Origin: CAZQGJ01 sp964592905
Lineage (GTDB): Bacteria; Patescibacteriota; UBA1384; CAYGGE01
NCBI GenBank assembly: GCA_964592905.1
Contig: CAZQGJ010000018.1
Span: 1-15,019 of the forward strand
DNA: 15,019 nucleotides
Direction: 5' to 3'
Part shown: positions 1-8,200 of the stretch, one piece after another
Numbering within the stretch: the stretch's first letter is position 1
How the letters are laid out: every line of letters begins with the position of its first letter
Position numbers and translations under genes: made by a program
The notes under the pieces: model-generated
Told to the model about the DNA's origin: nothing
Databases searched by the model: none
What the model saw: the letters and a program-made list of their open reading frames with translations, nothing else

Positions 1-236
1 TTGACCAGCATAAACTGAAAGTATTGTTTCCAAAGCGACCTCTGACCATCGGCAAAAGTCCAGCGACGGTTATTCCAAAAGCTATTGGTTGCCGCAAAAA
101 TAAAGGATAGCGAAGCTGCTAAATAAACGTTCCAATGCCAGACACTAAAAAATACATAATAAAGACCAAAATCAATAATAACGTTACTAACTCCAACTAT
201 TAAGAATTTTATAACTTTTTGCATTTCTTTATTCAT
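1..236 (-). CDS. GtrA-like membrane protein, 3' end outside window
   Basis: The first 78 codons read from an ATG at 236-234 and continue off the left edge. Two hydrophobic segments are visible: residues about 7-29 (FLIVGVSNVIIDFGLYYVFF) and about 34-50. They are followed by the family-typical motif NSFWNNRRWTF, an Asn and paired Arg before an aromatic, which marks the GtrA/DPMS3 family. GtrA proteins are small proteins of about four membrane segments thought to help move or present polyprenyl-phosphate-linked sugars. The gene is divergent from the glycosyltransferase operon that starts 61 bases away, and one member of that operon is DPM1-like, the usual GtrA partner. The Shine-Dalgarno sequence is weak. 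A second in-frame Met at 224-222 is a less likely start. The family call is strong and the substrate unknown. Confidence 0.85.
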   Translation of the reverse strand, partial: MNKEMQKVIKFLIVGVSNVIIDFGLYYVFFSVWHWNVYLAASLSFIFAATNSFWNNRRWTFADGQRSLWKQYFQFMLV

Positions 237-297
237 TGCTTTAGGATATCATTTTAAATAACTAATCCAATAGTTCAGATGCTAAGCAGAGGTCAAG

Positions 298-2883
298 ATG
301 AGTCTAAAGCAACTTCGGATTTTTTTCTCTGATAATTGGAGATTTTTACTGCCGATTCTTTCAGTCGGGATTATTAGCTGGTATCCGACCTTGGATTTTT
401 GGTTTCTCAAGGCCTTCGAAGCCAGTTGGTTGAACGATGCTTGGCCGTATTCTTTGCCTGGATTGATTCGGACTCATGCTTTTATCTATTGGCTAAATCT
501 CAAGGTCTTTGGTTGGAACGCTTGGGGCTGGTATCTGGTGGCTATCGTTTTACAGTTGATAGCGGCGATCGTTTTTTTTAAGACCTTGCTCGCCTTAACG
601 AAAGATAATCGCTTGATAGCTACTGCCTCGAGCCTCTTTTTTGTCGCCAATATCGCCTATCACGATGTGATTACTTGGGGCAGCTTTAATTCGTACTACC
701 CTCTTTTGCTAATCTGGATGTTGTTATCCTTACTCCAGTTTTATTATTTTAAAACTACAGGCAAGATCAAGCATTACTATTTAACCGTCAGCTGTTTAAT
801 TTTAGCTTTCTATACCAGGGAGACTGGAATCTTGATGATTCCTTTACTCACGGTCTTTGATCTTCTCACTACGCCCGGTCTGAATAGACTGAGCAGTTGG
901 TGGCCATTGATTAAGCGTCAAATCGCTTTCTATGCCTTGATCGTTGTCTTTTTGGTGTTGCGCGAAGTTTATGGCGGCACCATCGGTGACACCGTCGACA
1001 GCAACTATAAATTACAGGTTCGACTCTTGCACGATCGAGCCTACGGTGAATATTTACGTATAGTTGCCCTGACTTTTGGTAAGCTCATCCCACCTATACT
1101 GTTACCCTATCCTTGGCTAAATGAGTGGAGGTCAAGTTTATTGGTTGGCGGTGATGCGGATTGGTTAAGAAATAACTTTTTCTCTCGTATAGGTTACGCT
1201 ACATATTTTATTTTAGCCTTACCGGCCTTGGTGTGGCGTCAGCGACCAATTTACGGCAAGCTCTTCGCCTTTAGCTGGGTTTGGATCGGCGCCTGTTGTT
1301 TGTTTATCGCTGCTCTTTTGCCAGCCGTCAACGAGGTGCTGGTGCGTGACTACGAAGAGATAACTTCTAGGTATCGCTACTTTGCTTTTGTGGCAGCGAC
1401 GGTGATCTATGGCGGTCTTTTGAGCATATTCTACGAACGGCTGAAAACCATCGGTTGGCTTAAGCGTTTTAAGCCGTTGCCGATGCTGGTTTGGACAGTC
1501 ATTGTCGCGGCCGTCGCTGTATTTAATATTCTTGAACTTCACCGGATCGAGCGATTGATGAACAAAAAAGAATACGCTGATGCAAAGAATTTTCATCAGA
1601 TCTTCAGAAAAGAGTTTCCGACACTGCCTAAAAAAGCAGCTTTCTATATCTATCCGCACGCTGCTAATATTAATAACTACCTATTCGAGTGGTATTTAAT
1701 TAAAGATAATCTCTACCCAAATTTAAAAGGCGAGAACTATAAGATTGAGACGCAGATAGGTGCGGTATTGCTTAAGCTGACTTCTGGCAAGGCTAAACTT
1801 AACGATTTTCAGTTTTTGGATTATAGCGATCGATTAATTAATCGCACAGCCGAACTGAAGGCTATTATTCTTGGTCAAAAGCCGCTTCCGCTCACTTTCC
1901 AAAAAACATCTCATAATCTTTTTTTTCTCGAAAATCTTAATGGTCCAGCCGTCGAGTTACCTCAACAGCTGAACCTAAAGGCTCAAGCTGGATCGAATTT
2001 AATTACGGCCCCTAATAGTCGTCCTGACAGCCAGCGATTCCGTGCCTTAGTCGACTACACGACTCAGCGTGATAGATATTTGCGACAGGTCAAGATCACT
2101 ACCTGTACTACAATTTCGCAGCGTGACTATGAACCATTTCTTCACTATCATCCTGATCATCTGTCTGACGGCAATGTTGGACGTCGGTCAACCTGGATAG
2201 CCGATGCTTTGCCGGGTTGGGTTGTGGCTGAATTAGCTCAGAAGCAGACTATTATCGGAGCCGCCTGGGGTTCGTTAGTGCCGAGAGTTCCGTCCACCTA
2301 TAGTTATTATAGTTCTGACGATGGCGTAAATTGGCAGCCCATTAAAACGTTCAATAATAACAAGAATCAAACTGCTCTTGATCGATTCGATCGACCAATC
2401 ACCGCCAAATACTTTAAGATACAAATCGATAGTACGGGCTCAGGAGATTTTGTTCAACTTGATGAGTTTGAACTATTGTCAGCTGACGCTAGCGAGGTAT
2501 TAAGCAGCTACAACGATCGTAATGAACTCTTGACTGATAGTCGTGAGCTGTATCGTTATTATAGTTCGCCCGATGATCAGCTATACGCTCAGAGTAAAGG
2601 TTTGAACTTTGGGTGGGCCAAGTTGACTTGGGGTGTGGATCAAGGTTCGCCTCATACAGATAGTCAAATTACATATTTTCGTTATGACTATTCAGGGAAA
2701 GATGCTCTTCAAGTCAAGATACCAGAAGCAGAGTACTATGCTGAACCAGGCCAACTCTTACAAAAACATTATCGCTCCTTTGAGCTAGATTTTACTAATT
2801 CTCCATTTGCGGTTACGCTTGAACAGTCAGAATTACAGCCTCAATATCCAATAACCGCCGAAGCCGTAGAAAGGGAATTATGA
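298..2883 (+). CDS. GT-C-type multipass glycosyltransferase-like protein with C-terminal discoidin-like domain
   Basis: This 861-residue protein starts at an ATG preceded by GAGGT about 6 bases upstream. The N-terminal half (about residues 10-420) has around eleven hydrophobic spans. It carries features of the PMT/ArnT/TMTC group of GT-C enzymes: a Trp-Leu-Asn-Leu-x-x-Phe-Gly-x-Asn stretch after the first loop, an Ala-Tyr-His segment near residue 120, and a Tyr-Thr-Arg-Glu-Thr-Gly-Ile-Leu segment near residue 172 matching the usual S/T-K-E-T motif. These enzymes use polyprenyl-phosphate sugars as donors outside the membrane. Residues about 430-600 are soluble and unrecognised. Residues about 610-730 resemble an F5/8 type C (discoidin) beta-sandwich (SSDDGVNWQPI, then AKYFKIQI, then a Gly/Phe-rich end), a carbohydrate- or lipid-binding module. 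A further 130 residues follow. The stop overlaps the next start (ATGA). The donor and acceptor are unknown, and the catalytic assignment is inferred from topology and motifs. Confidence 0.75.
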   Translation: MSLKQLRIFFSDNWRFLLPILSVGIISWYPTLDFWFLKAFEASWLNDAWPYSLPGLIRTHAFIYWLNLKVFGWNAWGWYLVAIVLQLIAAIVFFKTLLALTKDNRLIATASSLFFVANIAYHDVITWGSFNSYYPLLLIWMLLSLLQFYYFKTTGKIKHYYLTVSCLILAFYTRETGILMIPLLTVFDLLTTPGLNRLSSWWPLIKRQIAFYALIVVFLVLREVYGGTIGDTVDSNYKLQVRLLHDRAYGEYLRIVALTFGKLIPPILLPYPWLNEWRSSLLVGGDADWLRNNFFSRIGYATYFILALPALVWRQRPIYGKLFAFSWVWIGACCLFIAALLPAVNEVLVRDYEEITSRYRYFAFVAATVIYGGLLSIFYERLKTIGWLKRFKPLPMLVWTVIVAAVAVFNILELHRIERLMNKKEYADAKNFHQIFRKEFPTLPKKAAFYIYPHAANINNYLFEWYLIKDNLYPNLKGENYKIETQIGAVLLKLTSGKAKLNDFQFLDYSDRLINRTAELKAIILGQKPLPLTFQKTSHNLFFLENLNGPAVELPQQLNLKAQAGSNLITAPNSRPDSQRFRALVDYTTQRDRYLRQVKITTCTTISQRDYEPFLHYHPDHLSDGNVGRRSTWIADALPGWVVAELAQKQTIIGAAWGSLVPRVPSTYSYYSSDDGVNWQPIKTFNNNKNQTALDRFDRPITAKYFKIQIDSTGSGDFVQLDEFELLSADASEVLSSYNDRNELLTDSRELYRYYSSPDDQLYAQSKGLNFGWAKLTWGVDQGSPHTDSQITYFRYDYSGKDALQVKIPEAEYYAEPGQLLQKHYRSFELDFTNSPFAVTLEQSELQPQYPITAEAVEREL

Positions 2884-3545
2884 AATTAATCTTACCTCGT
2901 AAAGAACATTTGACCGCTCTGAAATATGAATATATCGACAGTACTATCGATCAGTACTATCGACCAGTCCAGGGTCATTTGATGCGAAAGAGATTGACGC
3001 AAGCAATGGCTTTGATCCCTAACGTGAAAGTTGACCGTATTTTAGATGTAGGTTATGGTGGCGGACAGTTTATTCCAACCTTGGCACAAATCTCTAAAGA
3101 GCCTATCTACGGTATTGATACTTTGCCTCAACCAGAGAGAGTTGCCAAAATCCTGAAGCAAGAAGGCTATGCCACCGACTTGATAGAGGGGTCAGTTTTT
3201 AAGATGCCCTATAAAGATAATTACTTTGACGGCTTGGTCTGTATCAGTGTGATGGAGCATTTCGAGGGCGATGAGTTATGGAAGGCTACTCAAGAGATGT
3301 TGCGCGTCCTTAAACCGGGCGGTTGGCTGGTAATTGGTTCCCCGGTTAAAAATCCGATGACAGATTTCATTATTGATCATTTCTTAGGTTTTAAACCAGA
3401 CGATATTCATCCCTCTGGACATAAGCAGATTATCGCGGGGATCGAAAAGATAACCCCAATCGATAAATTGACGCACTTCTTTTGGTGGATGCCTTTAGAT
3501 TGGTCGCTATATTTTTGCGCTCGTATTATTAAAACTAACAAATAA
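2880..3545 (+). CDS. SAM-dependent class I methyltransferase
   Basis: The 221-residue protein has the canonical Rossmann methyltransferase signatures. Motif I is LDVGYGGG with Asp56 and a glycine loop through about residue 62. An acidic residue ends the second strand in YGIDTLP. GSVFKMPYKDNYFDGLVCISVMEHF corresponds to the Methyltransf_11 post-II and motif IV region, with VLKPGGWL after it. The start ATG overlaps the upstream stop by four bases, so translation is probably coupled. It lies 2 bases before a DPM1-like glycosyltransferase, so it may methylate a sugar or lipid intermediate of the same envelope glycan pathway, but nothing in the sequence fixes the substrate. There are no membrane segments or signal peptide, so it is cytoplasmic. 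The C-terminal aromatic stretch (FFWWMPLDWSLYF) could be membrane-surface associated. Confidence 0.85.
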   Translation: MKLILPRKEHLTALKYEYIDSTIDQYYRPVQGHLMRKRLTQAMALIPNVKVDRILDVGYGGGQFIPTLAQISKEPIYGIDTLPQPERVAKILKQEGYATDLIEGSVFKMPYKDNYFDGLVCISVMEHFEGDELWKATQEMLRVLKPGGWLVIGSPVKNPMTDFIIDHFLGFKPDDIHPSGHKQIIAGIEKITPIDKLTHFFWWMPLDWSLYFCARIIKTNK

Positions 3546-3547
3546 TC

Positions 3548-4240
3548 ATGCCTTTCAATAAGAAAGAGATTTCAATCATTATCGGCTGTCGTAAAGAAGG
3601 CGAGGGGATCGCCCAAATTATTGACTCGGTGAAGCCGTATGCCGATGAAATCATAGTAGTTGACGGACATTCCGAAGACGGAACAGCCGAGATCGCGGCC
3701 GCGGCCGGAGTTGAATTTTATCTCGATAACCGCCGCGGCCGCGGCGATGCATTAAAAATAGGCATTGCTAAGGCGACTAAACCTTACTTGGTGTTTTTTG
3801 ATGCCGATGGCTCGCACGAGGCTAGCGATATACCAAGCCTGGTTGAACCTTTGATTAACGAATCGGCTGATATGGTCATTGGGTCACGCTTAAAAGGTGG
3901 CTGTCTAGATGCCGATCTCAATGGCTTGGGTAGTGTGATTCGTTTAGCCGGTTCCTATTTTATGGTCTGGTTAGTTAATAATCGTTATAAAGTTAATTTA
4001 ACCGAAATCTTATATAGCTTTCGGGCTTTGAAGCGTGATAAAGCTCTGAAACTTAATTTAAGAGCTGATAATTTTGCTATCGAGCAAGATATGGTCGTTA
4101 GATGCTTAAAACGAAAATATAAAATAGTTGAAATTCCCAGTCGTGAACACGCGCGGGGCTGGGGCGAGGCCAAATTAAAAACCTCGATGGGCGTAGATTT
4201 ATTACGAGTCTTAATTAGAGATCTGTATTTTTCTAAATAA
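3548..4240 (+). CDS. Family 2 glycosyltransferase, DPM1/polyprenyl-phosphate sugar synthase-like
   Basis: The 230-residue GT-A enzyme has the full series of GT2 landmarks in order: ISIIIGCRKEGEG at the start, VVDGHSEDGT for nucleotide binding, the GRGDALKIGI loop, the metal-binding D85-A-D87-G-S-H motif, IGSR, and near the end an EQDMVVRCLKRKYKIVEIPS segment followed by Gly-Glu-Ala-Lys-Leu. That end matches the EVP...GESK pattern of dolichol/undecaprenyl-phosphate mannose or glucose synthases. Unlike many relatives it lacks C-terminal membrane spans, consistent with a separate GtrA partner, encoded divergently at the left edge. The predicted reaction is transfer of a sugar from an NDP-sugar to a polyprenyl phosphate at the cytoplasmic membrane face, feeding the GT-C protein at the head of the operon. 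It starts 2 bases after the methyltransferase stop. Its end converges on msrB with a 6-base gap and no visible terminator. Codons 50-66 include two GC-rich GCGGCCGC octamers. Confidence 0.85.
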   Translation: MPFNKKEISIIIGCRKEGEGIAQIIDSVKPYADEIIVVDGHSEDGTAEIAAAAGVEFYLDNRRGRGDALKIGIAKATKPYLVFFDADGSHEASDIPSLVEPLINESADMVIGSRLKGGCLDADLNGLGSVIRLAGSYFMVWLVNNRYKVNLTEILYSFRALKRDKALKLNLRADNFAIEQDMVVRCLKRKYKIVEIPSREHARGWGEAKLKTSMGVDLLRVLIRDLYFSK

Positions 4241-4246
4241 ATAGAC

Positions 4247-4633
4247 TTAATCTTTGGGTTTAAAATTCAAGGCGCGTGAATTGATGCAGTAGCGTAGCCC
4301 AGTCGTTTCAGTCGGACCATCGGTAAAGACGTGTCCTAGGTGGCCGCCGCATCGTCGACAAGTAATCTCTGTTCGAATTAGTCCATGAGAATCGTCAGTG
4401 ATTGCTTTGATGGACTCTGGGTCGGCTGGTCGATCAAAGGCCGGCCAACCTGAACCAGAATCATACTTATTATCCGAACTGAATAAAAGCAAACCACAAC
4501 CAGCACAACGATACTCGCCCGGATCTTTGGTCAAATAATAATGCCCACTGCCGGGTAGCTCGGTCGCCTTTTGTCGTAACACCTGATACTGTTCAGGAGT
4601 TAGTTCTTGTTGCCATTCTTGATCTGTTTTCAT
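4247..4633 (-). CDS. msrB: Peptide-methionine (R)-S-oxide reductase MsrB
   Basis: The 128-residue protein matches the whole MsrB family length. Visible features are the zinc site Cys43-x-x-Cys46 and Cys92-x-x-Cys95, the substrate-pocket motif GSGWPAF at about residues 60-66, the GGHLGHVFTDGP motif with His98 and His101, and the catalytic cysteine Cys116 in RYCINS. It reduces methionine-R-sulfoxide in oxidised proteins using thioredoxin. No signal peptide is present, so it should be cytosolic. The chosen start is ATG at 4633-4631 because the protein aligns from MKTDQEW. An in-frame ATG at 4651 would add six residues, and an ORF reading further upstream passes through a hairpin and is unlikely to be translated. 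The Shine-Dalgarno sequence is weak for both starts. A TATATA stretch just upstream of 4651 could be a -10 element. Confidence 0.95.
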   Translation of the reverse strand: MKTDQEWQQELTPEQYQVLRQKATELPGSGHYYLTKDPGEYRCAGCGLLLFSSDNKYDSGSGWPAFDRPADPESIKAITDDSHGLIRTEITCRRCGGHLGHVFTDGPTETTGLRYCINSRALNFKPKD

Positions 4634-4667
4634 AACTAAAGTATCTCGCATGTTGATATATAAGTAA

Positions 4668-4698
4668 AACACCCCCAATGCTTGGCTATGAGGGTGTT
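4668..4698 (-). terminator. Hairpin terminator candidate between the hypothetical gene and msrB
   Basis: Read on the minus strand, AACACCC (4698-4692) pairs with GGGTGTT (4674-4668), a perfect 7-bp stem. The 17-base middle contains a second small hairpin CCAA-GCA-TTGG. The stem is followed immediately by TTTTA on the minus strand. It lies downstream of the hypothetical gene and upstream of msrB, so it would end or attenuate the former. The short T tract makes it a moderate rather than strong intrinsic terminator. Confidence 0.6.
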
Positions 4699-4750
4699 CA
4701 GGTAGCAGTGCGATTACCGCAGCTGTTGAGTTGAGGAGTATTCCAGTGCT

Positions 4751-5128
4751 TCACGCGTAGAATAACTCCGATTGGGACCTAGCAGGTTGAGTCTGGTCAT
4801 TCGCAAAGCTTAAAGCTATCTTCAAGTTTTTCTCGATGATGAGCTCTAGCTGCTCTGGGCTTTCACGTTCGTTCCCAGCTTCAATATGAACCTTTACCGT
4901 ATCTGGTTCAGACAGCTGGATGTAGCCACTGCCTAGCCAAGAGGTATCGGTCATGCGATAGTTCTCGGATCGCACTACGACTAGTATCAGTCCAGCGTTA
5001 GCCCGAAAGGCAGATATTGGTATTCGGCTGTTACTCGGCATGAGTGACAGAACATAGCGTATTGCCCTAGGCGTTCCAGTCTCCTGTTGCCACATGTAGT
5101 CAAACCTGACTCTGACCGTATGATGCAT
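4751..5128 (-). CDS. Hypothetical protein, 125 residues
   Basis: I do not recognise this protein. The chosen start is the ATG at 5128-5126, because CCGGAG (5140-5135) sits about 6 bases upstream, an appropriate Shine-Dalgarno position. An open extension to a TTG at 5215 would add 29 residues but has no well-spaced ribosome site and would read through the palindromic promoter region. The sequence looks like a soluble alpha/beta or beta-rich domain: alternating strands (HTVRVRFDYMW, AIRYVLSLM, GLILVVVRSENY, SGYIQLSE, TVKVHIEAG), then a helix ESPEQLELIIEKNLKIALSFA, and a polar tail. There is no cysteine, signal peptide or membrane span from this start. It is divergent from the subtilase and in the same direction as msrB, with a hairpin between them. 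The function is unknown. Confidence 0.7.
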   Translation of the reverse strand: MHHTVRVRFDYMWQQETGTPRAIRYVLSLMPSNSRIPISAFRANAGLILVVVRSENYRMTDTSWLGSGYIQLSEPDTVKVHIEAGNERESPEQLELIIEKNLKIALSFANDQTQPARSQSELFYA

Positions 5129-5144
5129 CGCATTCTCCGGTACA

Positions 5145-5162
5145 TTCACCACAGTTGGTGAA
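5145..5162 (-). promoter_or_regulatory. Inverted repeat in the leader of the hypothetical gene
   Basis: TTCACCA (5145-5151) and TGGTGAA (5156-5162) are perfect 7-base arms around a 4-base centre. The repeat lies between the proposed promoter and the Shine-Dalgarno site at 5140-5135, so it would form a hairpin in the 5' leader of the minus-strand transcript or act as a DNA operator. Which role it has, if any, cannot be decided from the sequence. Confidence 0.45.
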
Positions 5163-5166
5163 CAGC

Positions 5167-5198
5167 TTTGGTATACCAAAAAATCTGTCGTTTGTCCA
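5167..5198 (-). promoter_or_regulatory. Candidate promoter for the hypothetical gene, containing a 14-bp palindrome
   Basis: On the minus strand TGGACA (5198-5193) is followed after 17 bases by TATACC (5175-5170), a moderate sigma-A-like pair. The -10 region is embedded in the perfect palindrome TTTGGTATACCAAA (5167-5180). That placement suits a repressor site, but the regulator is unknown. Transcription would start near 5163 and give a leader of about 35 bases. Confidence 0.4.
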
Positions 5199-5238
5199 GT
5201 CGCAAAAATGAACAATACTTAATCTTTGCGACTTCCTT

Positions 5239-5264
5239 TTGACATCGTTATTTTTTGTTATACT
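5239..5264 (+). promoter_or_regulatory. Candidate promoter of the subtilase gene
   Basis: TATACT (5259-5264) is preceded by TG one base upstream (5256-5257), giving an extended -10 element. TTGACA lies at 5239-5244, but the spacer is only 14 bases, so the extended -10, perhaps with TTTTGA at 5237-5242 (16-base spacing), probably carries recognition. Transcription would begin near 5271, just ahead of the ribosome site at 5273-5278. This placement argues against any start codon upstream of 5289. Confidence 0.55.
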
Positions 5265-5272
5265 AGATTAAC

Positions 5273-5278
5273 GAGGAG
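5273..5278 (+). promoter_or_regulatory. Ribosome binding site fixing the subtilase start
   Basis: GAGGAG ends 10 bases before the GTG at 5289-5291. An AGAGG immediately next to the GTG is too close to act. The site identifies the GTG as the start and rules out a reading-frame extension to 5226, which would include the promoter. Confidence 0.6.
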
Positions 5279-5288
5279 TTCCAAGAGG

Positions 5289-8200
5289 GTGAAACTTAAA
5301 CACTATCGTCATCTCTCGACACAGATTGCCCTGATAGGCTCCTTTCTGTTATTGCTTGCCGTCATTAGCACCATCGCAACCCATAAGAACCGTCAGGTTA
5401 ACGCCGCCAATGACCAACAGAAACAGGCCGAGGCCGAGCTTAACAATCGATTAGCCGAGGCTAATCAAATGCAGTCTCTCGATGCTTTTGATCTCTTAGT
5501 CACCAATACTGGTGAAAAACCAGCTGATCCGTCGACGGCCAAGACACAGTCGCTACGAGTGCCAGACTTTGGTCAAGTCGACGTTCAGACAGGGGATAGC
5601 GGCCGTCTGTTTGTGCTCAAGGGTAGTGAAGGTATTCAGACCTTGGTTAAAAGCGGGAGTCAGTCCACGGTCCATCGTAATAGCGCCGCCGCCGCCGCGG
5701 CTTTAGCCTCGAAAAGTTCGATTAGTTCGATCAATCCTTCATCTGACACTAGTCCAAATAGTACCGTCTCTAATGCCACTCTGTCTAAGATTAGTGGCGA
5801 TCTACAAGAGACGATTCGTCTGGGTAAAAAAGATCAAAAAGTCATCGTGCGGTTTAAAAACCCCGAGAAAAATTTGGATAAATCAGATACCCGGATTCAA
5901 CGACAGCAAAAGCGCGATAAACATAATCAACGCAAAGATAAGCTCCGTAAAAAGCATTCCCGCAAGGTTAAGATTGATGACACTAAAGATCTTTATATAG
6001 TCGATGGAGTCGCGGCCACCGTCGCCGATGGCCAGGCGATTCAAGAGTTGGCCGCCGATCCTAATATCGAAAAGATCGAGCTTGACGGAGAGGTCAAGGC
6101 TTCGCTTAACGGTTCGGTCAAAGAGATTGGTGTTGATAAGGTTTGGTCTCAGTTCACTAATGATAACCAGGCGTTGACTGGATTTGGGATGAGAGTTGCC
6201 GTTCTTGATACCGGCATCGATTACCGCCACCCAGATCTCGGTGGTTGCATTGGGCCAAACTGCAAGGTGCTCGGCGGCTATGACTTTTACTATAACGATA
6301 ACGATCCGATGGATGTTTACGGTCATGGTACGCATGTCGCCGCCACTGTAGCTGGTAAAGGCACCTTGCGTGGAGTTGCGCCCGATGCCAAGCTCTATGC
6401 CTATAAAGTGCTTGGCGATGATGGCTATGGCTATGACTCCGATATTATCGCTGCCATTAATCGCTCAACCGATCCGGACCAAGACGGTAATACTAACGAT
6501 CATGTTGACGTGATCAGTATGAGCCTGGGTGGGTATGGCGATCCTGATGATGTTGTTAGCTTGGCAGTAGACGCTGCCTCGGCCATTGGCGTCGTCAGTG
6601 CTATCGCCGCTGGTAACTCTGGACCAGGTACGGCCAAGATTGGCAATATTAACTCACCTGGAACAGCTAGGACCGCCCTCACTGTCGCCGCTTCTTGTGA
6701 AAAGTCGTTAGTCAAGGTTCATTATCGTTGCTACCAACCGATTGCCAGTTTTAGCTCGCGTGGCCCGCTGATCTGGAAGGGACAAGATTTACTCAAGCCA
6801 GACATCTCTGCTCCCGGGGTTGAGATCTGCGCAGCCAAGACACCAGTTAGTGCTTATTATTGGGTACCGAACTGTATAGATAGTCAGCATTATTCACTCT
6901 CAGGGACTTCAATGGCCACGCCACATATTGCTGGAGTGGTTGCTTTAATTCGTCAGAGCCAGCCAGAGCTGACTCCTCAACAGATTAAGGATTTAATTAA
7001 GTCAACGGCGATTAATTTGGGTAGCGGTTTAACCTATAACGATCAGGGCGCTGGGTTGATTAATCCGACTGCTATTATTCCAACTAACGCTGTCGTTAGT
7101 CTTGAGCCGAGGAGTTGGGATATCGTTAACAGACCAACTACCGCTACTTCGACTTTCACCCAAAGTTTTACAATCAAGTCGACAGACACCACCCTTTCAA
7201 CCGTCGATGTCAGTTTTAACTTCAATCAAACTGGCCTGACGCTAAGCTCCAATAAGAGCCAACTCAATCTGAGCAATGGCGCTACAGATTCATTCACCGT
7301 GACCGCCACTATCGATAACGATCAGATTCAAAATATCAGTCTCTACGGCAGTATAATTATTTCTGCCGCTAGCAAAACTCGCGGCGTAATCCCAATCACG
7401 ATCGAGAGCTTGAGCGATTTCTCGCTCTCACCAAGTGATCAACTAGACTTTGGTGTTTCTGACCCAACGCTATCCAATTGGACCTCCGAAAAGCAATCAA
7501 TCACCATCACTAATCATCGTACCGATAAAGCGATCACCCCGACTATCAGTTTGAGTGGCTTCAAGGCTGGAGTAAGTCTAAAGCTTGACCCAGCGACCAG
7601 TTCAATCGCTCCGGGCGCTAGCCAAGTTGTTCAGCTCTGGCTCGAGGTTAATAATCAACTATTAGTTAACGACGATTATATTGGCAATTTGACTGTTGCT
7701 AACGGCGTGGCAAGTCAATCGATCTACGCTGGCTTTAAAAAGTACTACATATACGAGATCAAAGACGATAGCGGTCAGTTAGTTGGCGGCTATTACTGGA
7801 CCCATGACCGATCACAATATACCTATTGGGGTGAAATTACCGATAACTCGACTATTTATTATACTCTCAAGCCTCTGATTCAAGATATGGTGGTATATTA
7901 TCCGAACGTTGTTAGTGGAGATAACCAGCATCTCTATACTGTAGTCAAGGAAGGAGTACAGTCTGCTGGTGGTAAGACCACCGTCAATTTTAGTCGGAGT
8001 GAGGCTAAGAACAAAGTTAAGCTTCAGGCGACTGGAATCGATAACCAGCCTGTCAGGTATTTGAATACGGTCTTTCAATACATGATGTACCTGCCAAAAT
8101 TTGGCAGTATTGGCGTTGGCAACGGCGGGTACGGATATCTTAATCGTGACAGTGATGTGACCGAGACTTATATTTCTGATCTAAGCACCGATTACCGCAT

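Noticed and set aside
237..297. Possible promoters between gtrA-like and GT-C genes
   Set aside because: AT-rich hexamers such as TATCAT exist, but no -35/-10 pair with good spacing stands out on either strand.
1219..1659. 146-codon open frame antisense to the GT-C gene
   Set aside because: It lies wholly inside a well-supported membrane protein gene, has no domain resemblance, and its composition looks like a shadow frame.
2881..2883. Possible recoding of TGA, as in some candidate phyla
   Set aside because: TGA ends the GT-C frame exactly where the next gene starts (ATGA) and also ends the hypothetical gene. No long frame requires reading TGA as an amino acid.
5129..5215. TTG-started extension of the hypothetical gene
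   Set aside because: It crosses the candidate -10 palindrome and leader hairpin, while a good Shine-Dalgarno directs the ATG at 5128.
5226..5288. Upstream extension of the subtilase frame by 21 codons
   Set aside because: The extension contains the extended -10 promoter and the ribosome site, so it would not be transcribed as coding. The GTG at 5289 is better placed.
5883..6335. 150-codon open frame antisense to the subtilase
   Set aside because: It is the shadow of the propeptide and catalytic Asp/His region. The sense frame has diagnostic motifs and the antisense has none.
8091..8107. Near-perfect palindrome CTGCCAAA-A-TTTGGCAG
   Set aside because: It lies in the middle of the subtilase coding sequence with no nearby start or regulatory context. 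Chance is sufficient in 15 kb.
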